Of a DNA stretch of 32,120 nt, positions 16,221 to 23,799 are shown piece after piece. The notes beneath the pieces were generated by a model. That model searched no databases and was not told where the DNA came from. It saw nothing but the letters and a program-made list of their open reading frames with translations. The translations under genes and the position numbers were made by a program. Source of the stretch: Deinococcales bacterium. Lineage in GTDB: Bacteria > Deinococcota > Deinococci > Deinococcales > JAAFIG01. How positions within the stretch are numbered: position 1 is the stretch's first letter; every line of letters begins with the position of its first letter. The DNA lies in assembly GCA_013298185.1 (NCBI GenBank), contig JAAFJQ010000015.1:1-32120 (forward strand). The letters run 5' to 3'.

Positions 16221-17198
16221 TTAATTACTGACCATTTTCTGGACGCGAACGCCTACGCCGCTGCCAGCCAACTCCAAGAGTTCCCGCGCCCAACTGAGTT
16301 CCTGCATGTCCTCGGCGGCAAACGGCTGGTGTGGATTGCGGTCTGGATGACGCTCGAGCGCCAATTGCTTAAAAGCACGTTGAATCTGAGCAGGAGCATT
16401 GGGTGTATTCGATGGTAAACGCAGAATCAAACGGGCTTTCTCGAGGTCAGCCACCCGAGGTTCAATCACTTCAAGTAAACGAAAAGCCGTAGCAACCTGC
16501 GGAGCGGACAGGGCAAAAACGATTCGCGCCCCGAGTTCAATTTGAATTTTTTCTAGTGTAGCACGTAAATTCATTTCTAGGGCTTGTTCAGCTAACAGTG
16601 CGATGTTAAACGCCACATCTTCTTGGTCGCGTCCGACAAAACCATACTCGGAAAGCATTGGCTCGAGTTGCAACAAAACCTTATCGGTCAGGCGCTGGCG
16701 TTCATGCTCGAGGTGCATTGAAATCAGTTCACCCAGACGGGCTTGATCCTCGAGTTGAATTTTTCCACTGATTTGCAAGTCAGACTTAAATTTCTGCACG
16801 TCTTGGTTACTGGCGGCGGTTTGAATTTCCCCATTTAAATCCCAACGCGCCGTCAAATGAAACTGCACTTTATGGGCAACGGTTTGTAACTGCTCGAGCA
16901 GCAGGGCTTCGTGGCGTTGCAATAAAAATTCAATTGCGCCTAGGCTTGATAAACCACTGCCAAAACGAGTTGGTAATAGTGCTTTGACTTTGACCTGACC
17001 AAGAATCTCGAGTTGCTTTTGGTACAGCCCAAGAATCAGTGATGAATCTTTTCCAAGTTCAAACGCACCATCTGAAACCAAAGCGGCAACCTGACCGTGC
17101 CGAACAATATACAAATGCCGACCTTGTAGACCGGTTAAGCCTTCGGGCAATTGAACGTCCGAGCTGACAATGGCGTAAATATGACAATGATTGGACAT
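16221..17198 (-). CDS. GvpF/L protein fused to a C-terminal J domain
   Basis: The protein has 325 residues from the ATG at 17198, chosen because GGGAG lies four bases upstream and the chain then opens MSNHCHIYAIVSSDVQLPEG as in other F/L proteins. Residues about 1-245 are a GvpF/L module (ALLPTRFGSGLSSL, AHKVQFHLTARW). Residues about 255-312 read as a J domain: LILRLPSNTPNAPAQIQRAF, then KQLALERHPDRNP with the diagnostic HPD at 284-286, then a third helix (DMQELSWARELLELA). J domains stimulate Hsp70 (DnaK) ATPase, so the fusion should recruit DnaK to GvpA or nascent shells. It follows the Cdc48-type ATPase gene by 23 bases. The usual G-PFAPY ending of F/L proteins is absent, replaced by the J domain. 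Confidence 0.85.
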   Translation of the reverse strand: MSNHCHIYAIVSSDVQLPEGLTGLQGRHLYIVRHGQVAALVSDGAFELGKDSSLILGLYQKQLEILGQVKVKALLPTRFGSGLSSLGAIEFLLQRHEALLLEQLQTVAHKVQFHLTARWDLNGEIQTAASNQDVQKFKSDLQISGKIQLEDQARLGELISMHLEHERQRLTDKVLLQLEPMLSEYGFVGRDQEDVAFNIALLAEQALEMNLRATLEKIQIELGARIVFALSAPQVATAFRLLEVIEPRVADLEKARLILRLPSNTPNAPAQIQRAFKQLALERHPDRNPHQPFAAEDMQELSWARELLELAGSGVGVRVQKMVSN

Positions 17199-17221
17199 AA
17201 TGCTCCCAGTGGATTGTGTGG

Positions 17222-19429
17222 CTAACTGAGTTCTTGCCACGCTAAATCAAAATGTTGGTCTTTAATCCAACAAATCCGCTCTGATTCTATATCTCCCATT
17301 AGGGTATTGTTGTGCAGAATGTGCATTGAAAGAGTATCCAAGCGTACATTATCAGGCTGATTTTTAGTAACATTTTCTACATTTGACAGGGCATTATTAA
17401 AGCAAAGTGCTTCCCTGAGCGCCGATAACGCCGCTCGGCGCACCAGCAACGCCAACTTCGCGCCACTCCAACCTTGGGTCTTATCCGCCCAGACCTCGAG
17501 TGAATCTATTTGGTGTGGACGGTCACGCAAATGCACCTGCAAAATCTCGAGGCGTTCTTGTTGGGTTGGCAAGGTAAATTCAAGCACCTGCTCGAACCGC
17601 CCAGCCCGCAACAGCGCAGGGTCAAGGGCTTGAGGGCGATTGGTTGCCCCAATAATCACCACGCTGCCCAAAGCATTTGTGCCGTCCATTTCAGCTAAGA
17701 ACTGCCCGACAATTCGCTCTGAAACCGCGTCCTGACCTGTGTCGCGGCTGGAGAGCAGCGCATCTATTTCATCAAAAAACACAATGCACGGCGCGGTGGC
17801 TCGAGCCTTAGCAAACAATTCACGCACAGCTTTTTCGGATTCACCATAGTATTTACTTAAGAATTGAGCGCCACGCACCGAAATAAAATTGGCTTGAGTT
17901 TCCTTGGCAACTGCCTTAGCCACTAGCGTTTTGCCTGTGCCGGGCGCACCAGTCAGTAGAATCCCTCGAGGTGGCTCGAGTTTCAGGGCAGCGAACAACT
18001 CAGGGTGCAAAAGTGGCAATTCAACTGCTTCTCGCAGTGCTGTTTTAATTTGTGCCAAGCCGCCAATATCAGACCAACTGGCTTCGGAAATATCGTTCGC
18101 GCCTTCTCGGATCAGACTCGGTGCGATTTCACGCAGCGCACTTTGGAAATCATCATGCCGCACCTCGAGCGCCAAGAGTTCAGAGGCACTCGGTTGACCA
18201 CCCGCAGCAATCCAGAGCGGCAATTGCAAACGCACTCGGTTCATGGCAGCTTCGCGGCACAGTGCTGCCAAATCCGCACCAACAAAACCATGGGTGATGT
18301 TGGCGAGTTGCTGCAAATCCACATTGGCTGCCAAAGGCATTCCCCTTGTGTGAACCTCGAGAATTTCACGACGACCCGCAATGTCTGGCGGGGCAATCAG
18401 CACCTCACGGTCAAAACGCCCCGGGCGGCGCAAGGCAGGGTCGAGGCTATCAGGACGATTGGTTGCACCAATCACCACAACCTGACCGCGTCCACCCAGA
18501 CCATCCATGAGCGATAGAAGCTGGGCTACGACCCGTTTTTCGACTTCACCCTGAACTTCGGAGCGCTTGGGGGCAATGGCATCAATTTCATCTAGGAAAA
18601 CAATACTTGGCGCTTTTTTACGCGCCTCTTCAAAGACTTCACGAAGGCGTTTTTCTGAATCCCCATAGAATTTACCAATAATCTCAGGACCCGCGACACT
18701 AAAAAAACTGGCTTTGGTTTCCCTTGCCACGGCTCGAGCAATCGTGGTTTTACCCGTGCCGGGGGGACCAAAAAGCAACACGCCCTTGGGTGCTTCGATA
18801 CCAAGTTGCTCAAAGACTTGTGGGTAACGCAGAGGCAACTCCACAAGTTCACGAACTCGAGCCACTTCCTTGGTCAAACCACCGATGTCATCGTAATTCA
18901 CAGCTGTTGCCGCAGGAGCATTGGCGCTGCGTTCAGACGCCCCATCCAATGCCAAACGGGTACTCGGCACAATCACCGAAGCCGCATTTGGCTCGAGTTG
19001 ACGCACCGTGAACTCAACGGGTTTAGCGCCGTACAAATCCACACGAATTCGATCACCAAGCGAAACCACCCGATCAAGCAGCAAGGTTCTCAGGTCAGCA
19101 ATCGCAGGACTCGAGCCGTGTGCTTCTAGCACCACACCTACTGCTTGACTGGGTTGCACGACCTTGACCCGCACCATTTCTGCCAATGCCACACCCGCAT
19201 TGGCTCGAGACAAGGCATCCAACAAAATACTGGCATCCATCTCTGAACCCGTCGCGGCAGGAAGAACCCGCACCGCCGAAACTCGAGAACCGTGCAGTTC
19301 GAGCAGCCCACCGCTTCGCACCCCAAGTTCCGCCATCAGTTTAAGCGAAACTCGAGCCAAACCTCGACCCGCATCCCGAGGAGCAAGTTCAGCCACCCGA
19401 AGCTCAAGGATAGAATCAATCACAGGCAT
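17222..19429 (-). CDS. Cdc48/VAT-type AAA+ ATPase with two AAA domains
   Basis: This 735-residue protein has the full Cdc48 plan. The N domain (about 1-165) is a double-psi barrel plus CDC48_2-like part. D1 has GPPGTGKT (221-228), IVFLDE (276-281) and the arginine-finger region RRPGRFD (334-340). D2 has GAPGTGKT (494-501), IVFFDE (549-554) and RAGRFE (608-613). It should form a hexamer that threads or remodels proteins. Such proteins are common in archaea and eukaryotes and uncommon in bacteria. Its place between Hsp20 and a J-domain GvpF/L suggests a role in remodelling GvpA aggregates or recycling vesicles. The last 55 residues are Asn-rich and unlike Cdc48 tails. AAGGAT precedes the ATG. 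Confidence 0.92.
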   Translation of the reverse strand: MPVIDSILELRVAELAPRDAGRGLARVSLKLMAELGVRSGGLLELHGSRVSAVRVLPAATGSEMDASILLDALSRANAGVALAEMVRVKVVQPSQAVGVVLEAHGSSPAIADLRTLLLDRVVSLGDRIRVDLYGAKPVEFTVRQLEPNAASVIVPSTRLALDGASERSANAPAATAVNYDDIGGLTKEVARVRELVELPLRYPQVFEQLGIEAPKGVLLFGPPGTGKTTIARAVARETKASFFSVAGPEIIGKFYGDSEKRLREVFEEARKKAPSIVFLDEIDAIAPKRSEVQGEVEKRVVAQLLSLMDGLGGRGQVVVIGATNRPDSLDPALRRPGRFDREVLIAPPDIAGRREILEVHTRGMPLAANVDLQQLANITHGFVGADLAALCREAAMNRVRLQLPLWIAAGGQPSASELLALEVRHDDFQSALREIAPSLIREGANDISEASWSDIGGLAQIKTALREAVELPLLHPELFAALKLEPPRGILLTGAPGTGKTLVAKAVAKETQANFISVRGAQFLSKYYGESEKAVRELFAKARATAPCIVFFDEIDALLSSRDTGQDAVSERIVGQFLAEMDGTNALGSVVIIGATNRPQALDPALLRAGRFEQVLEFTLPTQQERLEILQVHLRDRPHQIDSLEVWADKTQGWSGAKLALLVRRAALSALREALCFNNALSNVENVTKNQPDNVRLDTLSMHILHNNTLMGDIESERICWIKDQHFDLAWQELS

Positions 19430-19439
19430 CAGAAATCCT

Positions 19440-19931
19440 TTAGGTCAGCACAACCAACTCGAGAATCCCATGCTGATACGAACGCTTTATTCCATCCGCC
19501 CGCACAGGTTTTTCAAGCATCAAGACTTTTTTGTACACCCGAGCGCCACTCCCAGCTTCAATCCGCAACGATTGCCCCTCGAGAAACACCTGAATGCTGT
19601 TGGCATCCACCCCGGGCAGCTCGACAATAATCGTGTAACCATCATCCTGCTCGAGAACATCGGTCAGTGGTTCACGCACCGATTCAACACTTGTGCCTTC
19701 TTTGGAACGCACCACATTGCCAAAAGGCTCAACTCGAGCCTCGCCGTTGATGCTACGCACATTGACCCCAAAGACCCCACTTAAACCACTTTCGGTCTTA
19801 AAGGTTTGTTCACTCGAGCCGCCTTGCTTGGCTTGGCTTTGCAATTCCTGAGCCAACTCGAGCAGCTTACCAAGCCCACCAAAAATACCACCAAGGTTGG
19901 CTGTGACATCAGGTTTTTTATCATCTGGCAT
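19440..19931 (-). CDS. gvpH: Hsp20/alpha-crystallin protein, GvpH-like
   Basis: This 163-residue small heat-shock protein has a Gly/Ser/Gln-rich N-terminus (LGGIFGGLGKLLELAQELQS) and an alpha-crystallin domain at about 88-163: GYTIIVELPGVDANSIQVFL, then LRIEAGSGARVYKKVLML and GILELVVLT. It stops at the last beta strand and lacks the C-terminal I-x-I anchor of large oligomers. In haloarchaeal clusters GvpH is an Hsp20-like protein, so the name is given by domain and location. It probably keeps GvpA or other Gvp proteins soluble. AAGGA precedes the ATG, and the gap to the Cdc48 gene is 10 bases. Confidence 0.85.
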   Translation of the reverse strand: MPDDKKPDVTANLGGIFGGLGKLLELAQELQSQAKQGGSSEQTFKTESGLSGVFGVNVRSINGEARVEPFGNVVRSKEGTSVESVREPLTDVLEQDDGYTIIVELPGVDANSIQVFLEGQSLRIEAGSGARVYKKVLMLEKPVRADGIKRSYQHGILELVVLT

Positions 19932-19939
19932 AAGATTCC

Positions 19940-20230
19940 TTAATACTCGAGAACAATCGTTCCTTTTGTGCCTTTCAACAAACGCTTAGGACGGGTGGAT
20001 AATCTGAGTGGCTCAGCTTGTTCTTGTAATTCTTCAATGCGGGTGTTGATTTTATCCAAGTTGCCTTGGGCTTCTTCTAAACGCATTTTCCATTCGTGAA
20101 TGCTTCGCTCGAGGCGTTTGCGTTCGGCTGTGAGTTGATAAATTTGTAGGAATGTTCGACTCTCAGAAGCTGGTATTGCCGAGCGCCGAAGGCTTGTTGG
20201 GGGAAGTGCGGTCTTTCTTGGGGCGGACAT
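19940..20230 (-). CDS. Small coiled-coil protein, possibly GvpV-like
   Basis: The protein has 96 residues from the ATG at 20230, which has a strong GGAGGG eight bases upstream. An open frame extends further upstream, but that part overlaps gvpN in another frame and is rejected. A basic N-terminus (APRKTALPPTSLRR) leads to a coiled coil (about 27-70: IYQLTAERKRLERSIHEWKM, then LEEAQGNLDKINTRIEELQE) and a basic tail (RLSTRPKRLLKGTKG). The size and arrangement recall GvpV of other clusters, but I cannot confirm this without a search. The gene starts within the last 68 bases of gvpN, so the two are probably translationally linked. Confidence 0.7.
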   Translation of the reverse strand: MSAPRKTALPPTSLRRSAIPASESRTFLQIYQLTAERKRLERSIHEWKMRLEEAQGNLDKINTRIEELQEQAEPLRLSTRPKRLLKGTKGTIVLEY

Positions 20231-21167
20231 ATCGTGATCCCTCCTGTGTGGCGGTGCTGGCGTAACTTGGGGCTGCTCCTGTGAGTCGGTTGAGAATGGC
20301 GAGGATTTGCCGATTGGCTTCGTCGCGTTTGCTGTCATCCAAAACGCTACCTGTCAGGACATCAAGCACAACCCGTTGGAACTCGAGGCTGCTGGCACTG
20401 ACCTCTAAACTGCGGGTCACGGCAACTCGAGCAATTTGTAGCGCAGCGCGAACGCTGTGTTTGACACGGTACAAATGGCTGTCCGAACGTGCAAGGCTGA
20501 CCAGTTCGGTGATGAGTTTTGCGCTTTCTGCATCTAAGCCGCTTCTGGCAGCCACAATGCCACTTTGAGTCTCGAGGTCAAAGCCACCAAGGCGCATGGT
20601 CACAAGGCGGTCTCGTAAGGCTTCCTGAGCAAGGTGAACACCCGCATAATCGTCGGGGTTGCTGGTGAAGATGGCACGAAATTCTGGGTGAACTTTCATG
20701 TACCCACCCTTGCCTGCGCTGCTTGGAAAAATCAGCAGTCCTTCCTCGAGAACCGGCAGCAGCACATTGTTGGCTTCGGCTTTGGAGCGGGTGAATTCAT
20801 CGTAAATCAGGGTATAACCGTTTTTACAGGCAATCGTCAGGCGCTCATCCACCCAAGAAGTTGAGCTTTCCTCGTCCACTTTCAGCACACTATGGATAAA
20901 ATTATCCACGACTTTGCGCCGCCGAAATCCACTGTTGCTACCAAGCAAGTTGCTCGAGCCAAATTCGGAATCGCCTGTAATCAAAACCATCGGGCGACCC
21001 CGTTGCGTGGCAAGGTGCAATGCCAAAGTGGTTTTGCCTGTGCCGCTCGCGCCTTCAAAGTTCACACCCAAGCCAGCGTCCAAATAACCCATGGCTCGCT
21101 CAGTGATTTCATTCACCTGCGGCGTGGCAACAAAATCCTCGCGTGGACGGGTGACCAATTCACTCAT
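20163..21167 (-). CDS. gvpN: Gas vesicle AAA+ ATPase GvpN
   Basis: This 334-residue MoxR-type ATPase is a conserved gas vesicle protein needed for vesicles to grow to full width. The Walker A motif GASGTGKT is at 39-46, Walker B YTLIYDEFTR at 118-127, and a sensor-like FTSNPDDYAGVH at 167-178, followed by LRDRLV (184-189). The N-terminal VATPQVNEITERAMGYLDAG is typical of GvpN. The last 45 residues are Ser/Pro/Arg-rich and divergent; this is where the next gene starts in another frame. The start overlaps the stop of the coiled-coil/winged-helix gene as ATGA. Confidence 0.95.
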   Translation of the reverse strand: MSELVTRPREDFVATPQVNEITERAMGYLDAGLGVNFEGASGTGKTTLALHLATQRGRPMVLITGDSEFGSSNLLGSNSGFRRRKVVDNFIHSVLKVDEESSTSWVDERLTIACKNGYTLIYDEFTRSKAEANNVLLPVLEEGLLIFPSSAGKGGYMKVHPEFRAIFTSNPDDYAGVHLAQEALRDRLVTMRLGGFDLETQSGIVAARSGLDAESAKLITELVSLARSDSHLYRVKHSVRAALQIARVAVTRSLEVSASSLEFQRVVLDVLTGSVLDDSKRDEANRQILAILNRLTGAAPSYASTATQEGSRYVRPKKDRTSPNKPSALGNTSF

Positions 21168-21979
21168 GACTCAGCCCGTGGTAACAACCAAAAAGAACCA
21201 TCATTGTGCTTTAAAATTTGAGTTGTGACCAAGCGCTTCAACATCGCTTGCAGTTCTGACCGATCCATGTACAAGTGTTTCTCGAGGTGCTGACCTGTGA
21301 TTCCAGGATTGGCAGCAATCATCTTGATAATCATGTGTTCACGCCGACGCGCAATTGAGGTCATTGGGTCTGGGCTTTGCATCGCCCCAACCACATCTGG
21401 TTTTATAGGCTCGAGAACTGCTTTTGCAACAGCCACAGGTTTTCTACTCACTCGAGCTGGACTCGAGACTGGAATTTCAACTCGAGAAGCACCGCTACTG
21501 GCGCGGCGCAATTGCTGACGAAAACCTTGCAAGTCTTGCTGCACTGCTTGGCGTTGGCTCGAGGCATCCGCCAATAAATGCTGCGTGGTTTCGGTGGTGC
21601 GTTGACGTTGCACACGGCGCTGCACCGCCCGTTCAGCCCCACCAACCACACGATCCGTTGCGTGCTGCTCGAGGCGCTGACTAACTTCAAGGTGCAAAGC
21701 AGCTCGAGAAGTGGCTCGAGATTCCGCACCGAGTTGCGCTTGAATCACACGCCGCTCGGAAGTCTGCTCGAGCCAATCTTTGACTTTGGCTGCTTCGCGT
21801 TTGACCTTCACACTGCGTTCCACCACTTCTTCGCGGCGGTCTATTGCTTTTTCTTGGCGCTCGAGTTGGTTTTCGAGACTTTCGACTTTGAGGCGTTTGG
21901 TGGCTGAGAGTCGTTGTTGGGCGCTGGCATCCAAGGCATCACGCAGTTTGCTTCCAGCCATTTGATCGAGTTTGCTCAT
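21164..21979 (-). CDS. Coiled-coil protein with C-terminal winged helix, between gvpA and gvpN
   Basis: This 271-residue protein has a good AGGAGG ribosome binding site. Residues about 20-165 are long, charged, Arg/Glu/Gln-rich helices (VESLENQLERQEKAIDRREE and onward), predicted as coiled coil. A Pro/Val-rich linker (about 168-200) follows. Residues about 208-268 look like a winged helix: RREHMIIKMIAANPGITGQH, then SELQAMLKRLVTTQILKHND and a short wing ending in SFWLLPR. I do not recognise a named Gvp family. It could be a regulator, a DNA-tethering factor or a structural protein. No GvpC is seen in the window, and a long helical protein just after gvpA could fill that role, but it lacks GvpC's 33-residue repeats as far as I can see. 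Confidence 0.8.
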   Translation of the reverse strand: MSKLDQMAGSKLRDALDASAQQRLSATKRLKVESLENQLERQEKAIDRREEVVERSVKVKREAAKVKDWLEQTSERRVIQAQLGAESRATSRAALHLEVSQRLEQHATDRVVGGAERAVQRRVQRQRTTETTQHLLADASSQRQAVQQDLQGFRQQLRRASSGASRVEIPVSSPARVSRKPVAVAKAVLEPIKPDVVGAMQSPDPMTSIARRREHMIIKMIAANPGITGQHLEKHLYMDRSELQAMLKRLVTTQILKHNDGSFWLLPRAES

Positions 21980-22015
21980 GGAGTCCTCCTAAAAAGAAAA
22001 AAAGAATTCTTGATT

Positions 22016-22051
22016 TATAAAAATGTTGGGACGGAGAAACCCCCGTCCCAA
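22016..22051 (-). terminator. Attenuator-like hairpin just after gvpA
   Basis: On the minus strand TTGGGACGG and CCGTCCCAA (complements of 22043-22051 and 22026-22034) form a perfect 9-bp stem with an 8-base loop, followed by CATTTTTATAA. It starts five bases after the gvpA stop codon. It should end most transcripts after gvpA and let some read through into the assembly genes. Such an arrangement would make GvpA far more abundant than the accessory proteins. Confidence 0.8.
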
Positions 22052-22056
22052 TCAAC

Positions 22057-22275
22057 TTAGGCTGCTGGTGCGGCGATGGTGCTGGTTAAGCCAATGGCTT
22101 CGGCGTACTTTAAGTACGTTTCAACGCTGGCGGCAACCACGCGGGCTTCGATTGATAAGAGTTCAATGCCCACCAATGATACGCGCACAAATGCGTCCAC
22201 GACGATTCCTTTGTCGAGGATACGGTCTACCACTTCACCGAGACTCGAGCTGCCCATGCTTTTTTCTACTGCCAT
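22057..22275 (-). CDS. gvpA: Gas vesicle structural protein GvpA
   Basis: This is the main shell subunit, 72 residues, close to the usual length of about 70. The core [20 protein letters not shown], then [20 protein letters not shown] and [13 protein letters not shown], is the standard GvpA sequence of helix, two strands and helix. The ATG at 22275 is set by AGGAGG at 22281-22286. A longer open frame extends 68 codons upstream, but that part covers the promoter and operator region and is not coding. GvpA is first in the operon, followed by a hairpin that should raise its level above the others. The tail TSTIAAPAA is short and Ala-rich. Confidence 0.97.
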   Translation of the reverse strand: MAVEKSMGSSSLGEVVDRILDKGIVVDAFVRVSLVGIELLSIEARVVAASVETYLKYAEAIGLTSTIAAPAA

Positions 22276-22280
22276 AAAGA

Positions 22281-22286
22281 CCTCCT
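22281..22286 (-). promoter_or_regulatory. Ribosome binding site of gvpA
   Basis: AGGAGG on the minus strand, five bases before the gvpA ATG, is a full match to the anti-Shine-Dalgarno sequence. It decides the start and fits strong expression. Confidence 0.9.
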
Positions 22287-22352
22287 GATAGGTTTGCTTG
22301 CCGGTTTGCCCGGTTGGGACTATCTTGCAGAAAACCTTGGTTCTCGAGGTAG

Positions 22353-22416
22353 CCCCAATTGGGGATGGTGGTCTTACCCAATTGGGGGTGGGTGGTGTAC
22401 CCATTTGGGTATACCC
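22353..22416. promoter_or_regulatory. Array of three phased palindromes between the divergent operons
   Basis: CCCCAATTGGGG (22353-22364), CCCAATTGGG (22377-22386) and CCCATTTGGG (22400-22409) have centres at 22358.5, 22381.5 and 22404.5, exactly 23 bp apart. A further palindrome, GGGTATACCC (22407-22416), overlaps the third. The second and third extend to TACCCA/TGGGTA half-sites, like the TACYYMT heptamer bound by NarL-family regulators. The array lies 78 bases upstream of gvpA and about 90 bases upstream of the divergent operon. I see no good -35/-10 pair for gvpA, which would fit activator dependence. Confidence 0.75.
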
Positions 22417-22503
22417 ACTCGAGGCTGTTGTGATGTTGCTTAAAGTGGGTAAGTTATGCCTCATGAATCGAAATCCCAATCGAAAAGGGGGCGAAAAGTG
22501 AGC

Positions 22504-23733
22504 ATGGCATTTAGCAATGAAGAAACGTGGGATACAGTGTTTCTGGATGGAATCGAGTCAGATTTATCTGATTTTCTTGACCCAGATCATTTTGAATCCG
22601 AAGTCGCAATAGATGAAAATGGGCAATTCCTCAATTGGCTCGAGGGCGAAGCGAGGCTTGTCAGCAATCCATTGCCGAGTTTTGAAGCGCCGACCTTACC
22701 GCCTGTCAGTGGTGATTTTCTTGGTTTTACCGAGAAGAGCGGTTTTGGCATGTCGTCGGTGCGAACCACTTCGCCTTTAGAAACCATGAACCGCAGCTTG
22801 GGCTTAGAAGCCGCCAATGTGGATGCGGTGCGCGGTGAGAACCTTGGTTTGACCGCCGTGGAGAACTTTGAGGCGCTGCTCGAGGAACAACCTAAAACAG
22901 TTGAACCGACCAAGCCTAGTGGTTTTCAAAAACCAGAAATTCAAGTCAAGTCCGATGACCTTGATGATATTCCAGATATTCCAATGCTGGATTTGATGGA
23001 TGCCATCGAACCGCGCAAACCCAAAACGGCTGCCGCACCAACTCAACCTGCCCTCGAGCCAGTTTCGGCACTCGAGCCAGTGGTTGCCCTTGAGCCGATG
23101 CTCGAGCCTGTGGTGATTCCAGAGCCAACACCTGTTCTCGAGCCTGTGGTTGCGGCTGTTCCAGTGGTTGCACCAGCTCCAGTCATCGCCACGCCAGCCC
23201 CACATGTCAGTACGCAAATCAGCAATGTTGCGCTGCCAAGTGGCACAACCATGCGCCGTTACTTTGACATCACTGATTTGCTCGAGGCGCAAACCAAGCT
23301 CATCGAAGTGCTGTCCATGCCGAGCGTGCCTCTGGTGGTTTTCCTTGGTCGCGCGGCTGAGCGCTGCTCGAGTTTTATGCCAAGCATTAGCAGCATTGCT
23401 CTTGCCGAAGCCCACGACGAAGGTCTGGTCAATGTTCACACCATCAGCGCTCATGAGAGCTTCCGTAAGGTACTGCTCGAGGTCAATGAATCTCGAGCCG
23501 AGGGTCAAGCCGATTTGACCGTGGCTGATTTGTCCGACCTTGAACTGGATGAAGTGACGTTGCCAGTCACCAGCCCGCATTTGTTGCTGACGCGGATTAC
23601 CCCAGACCCAGATAAGTCAGGGCGGATGCGTGGCACGCTGACCTTAACTGGCAATGTTGGTTTACGTTCAGGCGCAGCTTTCCTTAAGGCAGTGGTGACC
23701 CGTCTCGAGTCGCCAATCACCTTGATGTTGTGA
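22504..23733 (+). CDS. Protein with LEP repeats and a degenerate E2 acyltransferase-like domain
   Basis: The protein has 409 residues from the ATG at 22504; an in-frame ATG at 22456 would add 16 basic residues and cannot be excluded. Residues 1-175 are acidic and low in structure. Residues about 183-226 are a Leu-Glu-Pro-Val repeat linker. Residues about 250-409 resemble the catalytic domain of 2-oxoacid dehydrogenase E2 or chloramphenicol acetyltransferase: [20 protein letters not shown], then [27 protein letters not shown] and [20 protein letters not shown]. The linker before it also recalls E2. The active-site stretch, normally D-H-R-x-x-D-G, reads NVGLRSG (about 383-389), so the catalytic His and Asp are gone. 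I infer a non-catalytic, perhaps trimer-forming scaffold. It is first in the operon divergent from gvpA. Confidence 0.6.
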   Translation: MAFSNEETWDTVFLDGIESDLSDFLDPDHFESEVAIDENGQFLNWLEGEARLVSNPLPSFEAPTLPPVSGDFLGFTEKSGFGMSSVRTTSPLETMNRSLGLEAANVDAVRGENLGLTAVENFEALLEEQPKTVEPTKPSGFQKPEIQVKSDDLDDIPDIPMLDLMDAIEPRKPKTAAAPTQPALEPVSALEPVVALEPMLEPVVIPEPTPVLEPVVAAVPVVAPAPVIATPAPHVSTQISNVALPSGTTMRRYFDITDLLEAQTKLIEVLSMPSVPLVVFLGRAAERCSSFMPSISSIALAEAHDEGLVNVHTISAHESFRKVLLEVNESRAEGQADLTVADLSDLELDEVTLPVTSPHLLLTRITPDPDKSGRMRGTLTLTGNVGLRSGAAFLKAVVTRLESPITLML

Positions 23734-23781
23734 GCAGCCAATCACCTTGATGTTGTGAGCAGCCAATCACCTTGATGTTGT
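23712..23781 (+). repeat. 25-bp tandem repeat, nearly three copies, across a stop codon
   Basis: Units start at 23712, 23737 and 23762. The first two are identical, and the third matches for its first 20 bases before diverging. Each unit begins GCCAATCACCTTGATGTTGT. The first contains the gene's last codons and its TGA, so the extra copies are outside the coding region. The unit is not a multiple of three. This looks like a recent slippage or duplication. Confidence 0.95.
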
Positions 23782-23799
23782 AAGTACAGGAGTATAACC

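Noticed and set aside
17222-17493. Asn-rich tail of the Cdc48-like gene, without CTCGAG, as a foreign insertion
   Set aside because: The frame is intact, gaps of this size between CTCGAG sites occur elsewhere (for example in the kinase gene), and no repeats or borders mark an insertion.
20231-20338. Longer start for the small coiled-coil gene
   Set aside because: It would overlap gvpN further, and the GGAGGG site clearly serves the ATG at 20230.
21164-21979. GvpC
   Set aside because: No 33-residue repeats are visible, and the C-terminus looks like a winged helix.
22353-22409. 23-bp phased palindromes as CRISPR or phage attachment sites
   Set aside because: Units are short palindromes in a promoter region, and no integrase or tRNA is nearby.
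22276-22460. Sigma-54 (-24/-12) promoter for gvpA
   Set aside because: No GG-N10-GC pattern with the needed context was found by eye on the minus strand.
22276-22479. N-terminal extension of gvpA by 68 codons in the open frame
   Set aside because: It covers the palindrome array and the strong AGGAGG site; the family start and size fit the ATG at 22275.
23712-23781. Tandem repeat as a CRISPR array
   Set aside because: There are no spacers between units, no cas genes, and the repeat lies at a gene end.
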